From: Spirochaetaceae bacterium
GTDB taxonomy: Bacteria; Spirochaetota; Spirochaetia; Treponematales; Breznakiellaceae
NCBI GenBank assembly: GCA_031284645.1
Contig: JAITXS010000174.1
Span: 1-14,757, forward strand
Direction: 5' to 3'
Length of the DNA stretch: 14,757 nucleotides
In this document: positions 1 through 5,255 of the stretch, in pieces
Layout: each line of letters opens with the position of its first letter
Position numbering within the stretch: the first letter of the stretch is position 1
The notes under the pieces: model-generated
What the model was told of the DNA's origin: nothing
The model's database searches: none
Seen by the model: the letters and a program-made list of their open reading frames with translations, nothing else
Program-made: the position numbers and the translations under genes

Positions 1-28
1 AAACTTTTTTGGACTTAAATAATAATTT

Positions 29-115
29 GGGTATTGGGTATTGGGTATTGGGTATTGGGTATTGGGTATTGGGTATTGGGTATTGGGTATTGGGTATTGG
101 GTATTGGGTATTGGG
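29..115. repeat. Tandem repeat, 12 perfect copies of GGGTATT plus GGG
   Basis: Twelve uninterrupted 7-base GGGTATT units run from 29 to 112 and end in GGG before a GC-rich stretch. The perfect identity suggests recent expansion by replication slippage. G-triplets spaced by four bases fit the canonical intramolecular G-quadruplex pattern on the + strand. Because 7 is not a multiple of 3, all frames through it cycle through the same short peptide, so the open frames here are repeat artefacts and not genes. Confidence 0.97.
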
Positions 116-228
116 GCGCGGCGCTGTGGGCGTGTAGCGACAGGTATTCTGCTACCGTGTCAGTCAAAGAGAACATAGACCGGACTCTCTCCGATATGAT
201 ATCTCTCACCCCTTTCTTCATAGCATAA

Positions 229-446
229 GTTTATGATGAATGTCCCTTGTTTGTCAAGCAATTAAAAGAGTGAAGATCAAAATCTGTCTTCATAACACCG
301 TGTTGCAACATGAGAATTGCTGAGAAGATAACTCAAGATATTGTCGGCACTGTCCGATAATAACATCGGACAACTGACAAATTGCGGGTAAGGAAAAGCA
401 TTTTACTCCGTAAAATGAATACTGTGTAAAATTGTAGTAATAACCA
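229..446. other. Gene-free upstream region with three dyad elements
   Basis: No gene is visible between the repeat region and the OmpA-domain gene. It contains a perfect 10-base palindrome TGTTGCAACA (301-310), a hairpin with an 8 bp stem TGTCCGAT/ATCGGACA and 6-base loop (351-372), and a hairpin with an 8 bp stem CATTTTAC/GTAAAATG and 3-base loop (399-417), 29 bases before the next start codon. These could be operators, a terminator of an unseen upstream gene lacking a T-tract, or leader structure. No convincing -35/-10 pair was found; TAAAAT at 427-432 is the only -10-like word near the gene. Confidence 0.5.
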
Positions 447-1724
447 ATGAAACAAATCGCGCTCTGCGTGTTCCTCGCGCTTTTATTATATAATCCTCAT
501 CATGCAATGGCGGATAGCTTTGAATTTAAGCAAAAGATAGGTGATAAGTTCAGATTTATCTCAACAACACGAGAAGAGGTTTATCAAAATGGAAAACTCA
601 TTCAAATAAGCAATCTGGTTGACCGGATGGCCTCGGAAATTATCAAAATAGACAATGATATCGCATGGCACAACGTTACCTTTAATCTTGCCGAAGAAAT
701 TGTAGACGGCGACAAGGCAAATCAGCTTGAATCAAAACGTCTCCAATGGAAAGAGGAAGAATACACGGCTGTCTTTGGCAGGGATAAGCGTGGAAAGATG
801 ATCATGGATAAAAAATATTTTATGCCAAGCGTACGGGATATTCCGCATTTCCCCGAAATTGATATACAAGAAGGTTATACATGGGAAACGCAGGGGAATG
901 AAGTCCTGGACTTACGTGCACTTTTTGAGATAAAAGAGCCGTATGAAATACCGTTTTCCGCCCATAACGCCTATTTTGGAAACGCAAACAGAAACAATAA
1001 AACATATAAACTCTTTACAGTTAATTATACCTTCTCTAAACGCGTAAGCATTGATGGTTTTGAAGATTTCCCCCGTGATTATCTTTTAAAAGACCGGACG
1101 AATGTTGCTCCGGCAGCAAAGGCTATAAGAACGATACGCGGCAAGTCAAGTCAGGTTATTTATTGGGATGAAAAACTCGGAAACATTGCTGCTGCCGAAG
1201 ATGAATTTGAGCTGCGCTTTGAGCTAACAAACGGGGAGGTCTACCTTTTTAAAGGTAAAACCTATTCGGAAATGCTGGAAGCGAATGTATTAAACAGGGA
1301 AGAGACTGCCCGCGATGTTGAGGAAACTTTACACGATCTTGGCATTGAGGATGTGAATGTCCGCGTTGTTGACGAGGGGATAGCGATTAGTTTGGAAAAC
1401 ATTCAGTTCGCACCTGATTCCGCAGATTTACTGCCCTCCGAAGAAGAAAAACTTGAAAAAATTTCCAGTATTTTACGCAAATACAATGAACGTGATATTC
1501 TTGTTTCAGGGCACACGGCACTTGCCGGAAGGGCCGAATTCCGCGGCCCACTTTCCGAACAACGCGCCGCCGCCGTAGCTTCTTATTTTATCATGAAAAA
1601 GGTACGACCGGCCAACAGGATTATAAGCCGCGGGTACGGCTCATCGCGTCCTGTTGCCGGCAACGACACCGAAGAAGGCAGGCGGAAAAATCGCCGCGTG
1701 GAAATTACTATTTTGGAAAACTAA
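447..1724 (+). CDS. Secreted OmpA-family outer membrane/periplasmic protein
   Basis: 425 residues. Residues 1-22 look like a signal peptide (charged start, hydrophobic ALCVFLALLL, then HAMA-D as possible cleavage site). Residues 25-300 form a treponemal-type N-terminal region that I cannot match to a named domain. Residues 315-423 are an OmpA-like domain: FAPDSADLLP near 321, VSGHT at 353, LSEQRA at 369-374, and GYGSSRPVAG followed by the basic RRKNRRVEI at the end. OmpA-like domains usually bind peptidoglycan through an Asp in GxTDxxG and an Arg in LSxxRA; here Arg373 is kept but the Asp position is Ala357. The organisation recalls treponemal proteins of the Tp0624 type, which is inference. 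No clear Shine-Dalgarno precedes the ATG; the start was chosen because the signal peptide begins there. It converges on the nitroreductase. Confidence 0.88.
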   Translation: MKQIALCVFLALLLYNPHHAMADSFEFKQKIGDKFRFISTTREEVYQNGKLIQISNLVDRMASEIIKIDNDIAWHNVTFNLAEEIVDGDKANQLESKRLQWKEEEYTAVFGRDKRGKMIMDKKYFMPSVRDIPHFPEIDIQEGYTWETQGNEVLDLRALFEIKEPYEIPFSAHNAYFGNANRNNKTYKLFTVNYTFSKRVSIDGFEDFPRDYLLKDRTNVAPAAKAIRTIRGKSSQVIYWDEKLGNIAAAEDEFELRFELTNGEVYLFKGKTYSEMLEANVLNREETARDVEETLHDLGIEDVNVRVVDEGIAISLENIQFAPDSADLLPSEEEKLEKISSILRKYNERDILVSGHTALAGRAEFRGPLSEQRAAAVASYFIMKKVRPANRIISRGYGSSRPVAGNDTEEGRRKNRRVEITILEN

Positions 1725-1780
1725 GCTTCCTGTAAGTTCCCGTTTTGGAACATATCATCCGGATAATTTTCCGCTATCAA

Positions 1781-2314
1781 TTATACAAATCGCACTATAT
1801 CTTCAAATGCCTTGCGGTTTTTAGTGCGAATGGTGTCATCTAAAGGATAACCCAAAGCAATTACAGAACCAAATTGTTTTTCTATCGGAATATTCAACAA
1901 TTCACAAATCTTTTTACGGTCATAAAGGCCAATAATACAGCTTCCAAGCCCTTGTGCGGCAGCTTCAAGACAAACATAGGCGCTTGCCGAGCCCAAATCA
2001 CCTTTTGCAAAGTATTGGCTGTCAATAAAACAACTCAGTACAGGATTTAAAACGGCATGTTCTTCCAGAATAATAACAAACGCTTTTGTTGTATTCAGCC
2101 AGGCATTTTGTTTTAACTGTTGAGCGTATTGCGCTATTTGACCAACTATTTCAGGACTTTCTACGACAATAAAACTCCAGGGCTGGGAATTGCAGCCGGA
2201 ATGGGTTAAACGGCCTGCTTCAACGCATTGTACCAGTTTGTCATGTTCCACCGGTTTTTCTGAAAAACCACGGCAACTTTGACGTTTTTTACAAATTTCC
2301 AAAAAAGTACTCAT
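1781..2314 (-). CDS. Nitroreductase-family FMN-dependent oxidoreductase
   Basis: 177 residues, normal for the short nitroreductases. N-terminal RQSCRGFSEKPV (11-22) matches the family RxSxRxF...PV phosphate/FMN-binding motif; SGCNSQPWSFIVV (39-51) is the conserved N-QPW segment; GLGSCIIGLY and VIALGYP near the C terminus are the usual flavin-proximal and closing motifs. It is expected to be a cytosolic flavoprotein reducing nitro compounds, quinones or similar substrates with NAD(P)H; the sequence does not reveal the substrate. A clear GGAGG lies 4-5 bases before the ATG. The gene is divergent from flaB copy 1 with 231 bases between starts, and convergent with the OmpA-domain gene. It has no obvious functional tie to the flagellar genes. 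Confidence 0.9.
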   Translation of the reverse strand: MSTFLEICKKRQSCRGFSEKPVEHDKLVQCVEAGRLTHSGCNSQPWSFIVVESPEIVGQIAQYAQQLKQNAWLNTTKAFVIILEEHAVLNPVLSCFIDSQYFAKGDLGSASAYVCLEAAAQGLGSCIIGLYDRKKICELLNIPIEKQFGSVIALGYPLDDTIRTKNRKAFEDIVRFV

Positions 2315-2399
2315 ATATCCTCCGATAATTTTATATCATACCACAGAAGACAAAGAAAAAACATAAAAGCGGGCAGTTTCGGCGGATTTATAAAAAATT

Positions 2400-2426
2400 T
2401 AAGTTCGCGAAATTCAGAGCCGATAC
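2400..2426 (+). promoter_or_regulatory. Sigma-28 (FliA)-type promoter of flaB copy 1
   Basis: TAAG at 2400-2403, a 15-base spacer, then GCCGATAC at 2419-2426. The FliA consensus is TAAA-N15-GCCGATAA, so this matches 3 of 4 and 7 of 8 positions with exact spacing. Transcription would start near 2433 and give a leader of about 110 bases. Spirochaetal flagellins are commonly FliA-dependent. Confidence 0.78.
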
Positions 2427-2484
2427 TATTAATGGGTCGTATATCCGGTGACAGGCGCCAATGCCGGATTAAACGCCCGAAAAA

Positions 2485-2537
2485 TGGGGCAAGGATGCTC
2501 CAAATCAGACGGATATTCCGTAAAACCATCATGGAGG
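2485..2537 (+). promoter_or_regulatory. flaB copy 1 leader: CsrA-like hairpin plus GGA Shine-Dalgarno
   Basis: Positions 2485-2502 fold as TGGGGC-AAGGAT-GCTCCA: a 6 bp stem (one G-U pair) with hexaloop AAGGAU. This is the high-affinity CsrA loop (ARGGAU, flanked by C and G). A second small hairpin ACGGA-tat-TCCGT lies at 2509-2521. The ribosome-binding site GGAGG at 2533-2537 carries another GGA 40 bases after the loop GGA. Two GGA sites, one in a loop and one in the Shine-Dalgarno, are the arrangement by which CsrA represses flagellin translation in Bacillus hag and is reported to act on Borrelia flaB. Binding here is inferred. Confidence 0.6.
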
Positions 2538-2545
2538 AATAGTAT

Positions 2546-3406
2546 ATGGTTATCAATCACAATCTCAGCGCTATGTTCGCTGACCGTTCATTAAAAGTCA
2601 CACAAAGCAATTTGGACAAAGAATCTGAAAGGCTCTCTTCCGGCTTACGCATAAACCGTGCGGGCGACGATGCTTCCGGTCTTGCTGTTTCCGAAAAAAT
2701 GCGTAGTCAAATCCGCGGCTTACACCGTGCGTCCGCAAATGCGGCCGATGATATTTCTTTTATTCAAACTGCAGAGGGTTATTTGCAGGAAAGTGAAGAT
2801 ATTATTCAGCGCATTCGGGAACTTGCTGTCCAATCCGCCAACGGTATTTATACCGAAGAAGACAGGATGCAAATTCAGGTCGAAGTCTCACAACTGATAG
2901 ATGAAGTTGACCGCATTGCGTCTCACGCTCAATTTAACGGTATGAATATGCTTACCGGTAGATTTGCCCGCGGCTCAGGAGATAATGTTGTTACCGGTTC
3001 AATGTGGTTCCATATTGGCGCTAATATTGACCAGAGAGAACAGGTTTATGTCGGCACAATGACTGCAAAAGGGCTTGGTATCAGAGATGTAGGCGATGAG
3101 AGTATTTTGAGTCTTGCATCAATGGACAACGCCAATCGCGCTATCGGTACTCTTGACAACGCGCTTAAGGTTGTCAATAAACAGAGGGCAGACCTTGGTG
3201 CGTATCAGAACAGACTGGAACACGCAGTGCGCGGCCTTGATGTCGGTGCAGAAAATTTGCAGGCGGCGGAATCCAGAGTCCGTGACACCGATATGGCAAG
3301 CACGATGCTCAAGTACACAACTGACCAGATCTTAAGTCAGAGTGGTATAGCCATGTTAGCTCAGGCGAATCAGAGATCAAGCTCGGTCTTGCAACTTCTT
3401 CAATAA
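2546..3406 (+). CDS. flaB: Flagellin core protein FlaB, copy 1
   Basis: 286 residues, the normal size for spirochaetal FlaB, which lacks the variable outer D2/D3 domains. Residues 1-140 form the N-terminal D0/D1 helices, with the hallmark SSGLRINRAGDDASGLAVSE at 31-50 and the AVQSANG and AQFNGMNMLTG segments. Residues about 190-286 form the C-terminal D1/D0 helices, including AENLQAAESRVRDTDMAS and the terminal SVLQLLQ. FlaB subunits polymerise into the core of the periplasmic filament after export by the flagellar type III apparatus, so no signal peptide is expected or seen. The start is fixed by the conserved MVINHN and by GGAGG 8 bases upstream. It is probably transcribed from the sigma-28 promoter at 2400 and ends at the hairpin at 3437. 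It is a paralogue of the next gene. Confidence 0.97.
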   Translation: MVINHNLSAMFADRSLKVTQSNLDKESERLSSGLRINRAGDDASGLAVSEKMRSQIRGLHRASANAADDISFIQTAEGYLQESEDIIQRIRELAVQSANGIYTEEDRMQIQVEVSQLIDEVDRIASHAQFNGMNMLTGRFARGSGDNVVTGSMWFHIGANIDQREQVYVGTMTAKGLGIRDVGDESILSLASMDNANRAIGTLDNALKVVNKQRADLGAYQNRLEHAVRGLDVGAENLQAAESRVRDTDMASTMLKYTTDQILSQSGIAMLAQANQRSSSVLQLLQ

Positions 3407-3436
3407 AGCAGTATACTGGAATTTAACTGAAGGGAG

Positions 3437-3479
3437 GGGTGCCTTGTTCGGTTTTCGGACAAGGCACCCTCTGTTATTT
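3437..3479 (+). terminator. Rho-independent-type terminator after flaB copy 1
   Basis: A 14 bp stem with a single G-U pair (3437-3450 with 3456-3469) and a GTTTT loop, followed by the moderately T-rich CTCTGTTATTT. It starts 31 bases after the stop codon. The downstream T-run is imperfect, so some read-through into flaB copy 2 is possible. Confidence 0.8.
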
Positions 3480-3603
3480 GACAGAGCCCCTCAATGATAC
3501 GGAGTGGACAACTCCACCGGCACCCGGAAGGCCGAAGTGCTTAATTTTTTAAAAACAAGAAATTAGACAGTTCGGTGTTCCGGCAAAGGGATTCTGAGTG
3601 CGG

Positions 3604-3684
3604 CGGCGCGAACGCCGACACAAAGAGCCTTTAGTGCGGGACATTCTCCGGACTGGATGCCGGAGAAATCAATATCATGGAGGG
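3604..3684 (+). promoter_or_regulatory. flaB copy 2 leader: hairpins, one with GGA in its loop
   Basis: A small hairpin CGGCG-CGAA-CGCCG lies at 3604-3617. A stronger one at 3644-3667 has the perfect 8 bp stem TTCTCCGG/CCGGAGAA and loop ACTGGATG, which exposes GGA (3655-3657). Eleven bases later comes the Shine-Dalgarno GGAGGG (3679-3684), with its GGA 24 bases after the loop GGA. Copy 1 also has 11 bases between its last hairpin and its Shine-Dalgarno, with the shared TCATGGAGG. This matches a CsrA-type two-site leader. No sigma-28 or sigma-70 promoter was recognised between 3480 and 3690. Confidence 0.55.
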
Positions 3685-3690
3685 TTATTT

Positions 3691-4533
3691 ATGGTTATTA
3701 ATCACAACTTGAGTGCCATGTTTGCTAATCGTCAGCTCGATGTAAATCAAACGAACACAACGAAGGGCATGGAAAAACTCAGTTCAGGGATGAAAATCAA
3801 CCGCGCGGGCGATGATGCTTCCGGTCTTGCTGTTTCCGAAAAGATGAGAAGCCAAATCAGAGGCTTGAATCAGGCTGAGCGAAATATTCAAAATGGCGTA
3901 TCATTTATCCAGACAACCGAAGGTTATCTTCAGGAAACTCAGGATATTTTAGGACGCATGAGAGAGCTTGCCGTGCAATCTGCTAACGGTATTTATACCG
4001 CTGAAGATCGCACAATGATCCAGGTCGAAGTAAGTCAGCTTGTTGATGAAGTGAACCGCATCGCGAGTCACGCTCAATTCAACGGCATGAATATGTTGAC
4101 CGGCGCATTCGCGAGACAGGGTACCAGTGTTATGCAGTTGCAAGTCGGTGCCAATATGGATCAGAACAAACAGGTCTTTATTGGAACAATGACGGCGGGT
4201 GCACTTGGTTTGACCGGCGACGGGGAGCAGGGCTTTAATCTGCTTAGCGCAGACGCGGCAAACCAGGGAATCGGAACACTGGATCAGGCTTTACAGCTTG
4301 TTTCCAAGCAACGCGCGGATCTTGGCGGTTTCCAGAACCGTTTTGAAATGGCGGCAGAGGGCGTGGCGATTGCCTCGGAGAATCTGCAAGCAGCGGAATC
4401 GAGAATCCGCGATGAAGATATGGCGTCCGGTATGGTAAACTACACAAAGGATCAAATCCTGAACCAAGCCGGTATTGCCATGCTGGCTCAGGCCAATGTT
4501 CGAAACCAGTCGGTTCTTCAGCTTTTGGGCTAA
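3691..4533 (+). CDS. flaB: Flagellin core protein FlaB, copy 2
   Basis: 280 residues from MVINHNLSAMFANRQL. The same two-ended flagellin layout as copy 1: SSGMKINRAGDDASGLAVSE near residue 31, AVQSANGIYTAEDR, AQFNGMNMLTG, and C-terminal AENLQAAESRIRDEDMAS ending SVLQLLG. An upstream in-frame start at 3598 would add 31 residues, but GGAGGG 6 bases before 3691 and the universal FlaB N terminus fix the start here. It forms the filament core with other FlaB species. The two copies differ mainly in the central region (about residues 140-200), consistent with non-identical roles along the filament, as in other treponemes with several FlaB proteins. It is followed by its own terminator. Confidence 0.97.
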   Translation: MVINHNLSAMFANRQLDVNQTNTTKGMEKLSSGMKINRAGDDASGLAVSEKMRSQIRGLNQAERNIQNGVSFIQTTEGYLQETQDILGRMRELAVQSANGIYTAEDRTMIQVEVSQLVDEVNRIASHAQFNGMNMLTGAFARQGTSVMQLQVGANMDQNKQVFIGTMTAGALGLTGDGEQGFNLLSADAANQGIGTLDQALQLVSKQRADLGGFQNRFEMAAEGVAIASENLQAAESRIRDEDMASGMVNYTKDQILNQAGIAMLAQANVRNQSVLQLLG

Positions 4534-4589
4534 AAACAGCGCCTGACAATGTAATGTTCGAGAGGCTTCTGGATGTTGCCTTTCAACCC

Positions 4590-4625
4590 GAATGAGGAAG
4601 TTCGCGCACTTCCTCATTCTTTTTA
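4590..4625 (+). terminator. Rho-independent terminator after flaB copy 2
   Basis: Perfect 12 bp stem GAATGAGGAAGT/ACTTCCTCATTC (4590-4601, 4608-4619), loop TCGCGC, then TCTTTTT. It lies 56 bases after the stop codon and is a textbook intrinsic terminator. It implies that flaG and fliD depend on their own promoter or on read-through. Confidence 0.92.
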
Positions 4626-4693
4626 ACAAAACAGTATGTCTTATAAAAGATATGCCGCTTCTAAAGAAAATCCCGGACAACACGGAGCTTGCC

Positions 4694-5062
4694 ATGAGTA
4701 TACCTGCATTGAAAGGGGAGGGGAACACAAGTATTCTGCTTGAATCACAGAATAAAAAAACACAAGAACGTTCGCTGCAAGAGCGCGGAGCGTTGCTTAC
4801 TCACTTTATTACTACCTTGCCCGGCGGCGATAAGAAAGCCGGGAAACCGGACGAGGCAACGATTGCTCGTATAAAAAAGATGAATCTTGCCTTTAACAAA
4901 AAACTTCAGTTCGTGGTGAATCAGGATTCAAATCAGATTATCGTAAAAGTGATTGACCCGAATACCGATAAGGTCATTAAAGTCCTTCCGCCGGAAGAGT
5001 TACAGCGTCTGAGCGATGGAATATCGGAGATGACCGGGACTTTGTTTGACGAAAAAGTATAA
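4694..5062 (+). CDS. flaG: FlaG-family flagellar protein
   Basis: 122 residues, the usual FlaG size. The C-terminal half (about 75-115) carries the family signature: LQFVVNQDSNQIIVKVID followed by VIKVLPPEELQRL. The N-terminal half is polar and poorly conserved, as is typical. FlaG proteins are small flagellar proteins that affect filament length in several bacteria; the mechanism is not settled. The frame is open upstream to 4592, but that start lies inside the flaB terminator stem. I chose 4694 because GGAG sits 6 bases before it and the resulting length fits the family. It lies between flaB copy 2 and fliD, a common flaG-fliD neighbourhood. TATAAA at about 4641-4646 is a weak candidate -10. 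Confidence 0.88.
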   Translation: MSIPALKGEGNTSILLESQNKKTQERSLQERGALLTHFITTLPGGDKKAGKPDEATIARIKKMNLAFNKKLQFVVNQDSNQIIVKVIDPNTDKVIKVLPPEELQRLSDGISEMTGTLFDEKV

Positions 5063-5116
5063 TATACGCCTAAGAGAGACTTTAGGGTGAAAATCCCTGT
5101 TTGGGCGTGTATTTTT
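5061..5116 (+). terminator. Probable terminator after flaG with nested hairpin
   Basis: A 10 bp stem (one G-U pair) AATATACGCC/GGCGTGTATT pairs 5061-5070 with 5104-5113 around a 33-base loop containing a smaller AGGG/CCCT hairpin. It is followed by a short T-run (5112-5116). The stem overlaps the flaG stop codon. The large loop lowers confidence. Confidence 0.6.
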
Positions 5117-5198
5117 AGAAACTCATACGTATAAAATATGCGGAAAAACTCTTCTCCGTTTAATGAACAGCATAGGGGGCACGGAATGGAGATATAAG

Positions 5199-5240
5199 GA
5201 ATAGGGAGTGAAGTGATAATCCGTTCCCGATTCCCTATTC
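5199..5240. repeat. Inverted repeat just upstream of fliD
   Basis: Perfect 9-base arms GAATAGGGA (5199-5207) and TCCCTATTC (5232-5240) are separated by 24 bases. The right arm ends 15 bases before the fliD start codon. The wording is unlike the surrounding flagellar DNA and resembles a small dispersed dyad element. No Shine-Dalgarno is left between it and the ATG. Confidence 0.7.
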
Positions 5241-5255
5241 TCCTTTCCCTAAAGA

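Noticed and set aside
29..115. CRISPR array
   Set aside because: The units are 7 bases and contiguous, with no spacers.
15..228. Open frames on both strands across the GGGTATT array
   Set aside because: They are produced by the 7-base repeat, which is open in all frames; the peptides are repeat artefacts with no ribosome sites.
1736..1763. Terminator between the OmpA-domain and nitroreductase genes
   Set aside because: Only a 5 bp stem (GTTCC/GGAAC) and a short ATCCGGAT palindrome, too weak to call.
3516..3545. Sigma-54 or sigma-28 promoter for flaB copy 2
   Set aside because: GGCAC-like and GCCGAAGT words occur here, but the partner boxes (TTGC at -12, TAAA at -35) are absent at the required spacing.
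3598..3690. Longer N terminus for flaB copy 2
   Set aside because: The added residues are unlike any flagellin start, and the strong GGAGGG plus MVINHN place the start at 3691.
4592..4693. Upstream start for flaG
   Set aside because: It begins inside the flaB terminator stem and has no ribosome site; 4694 has GGAG and gives a family-like length.
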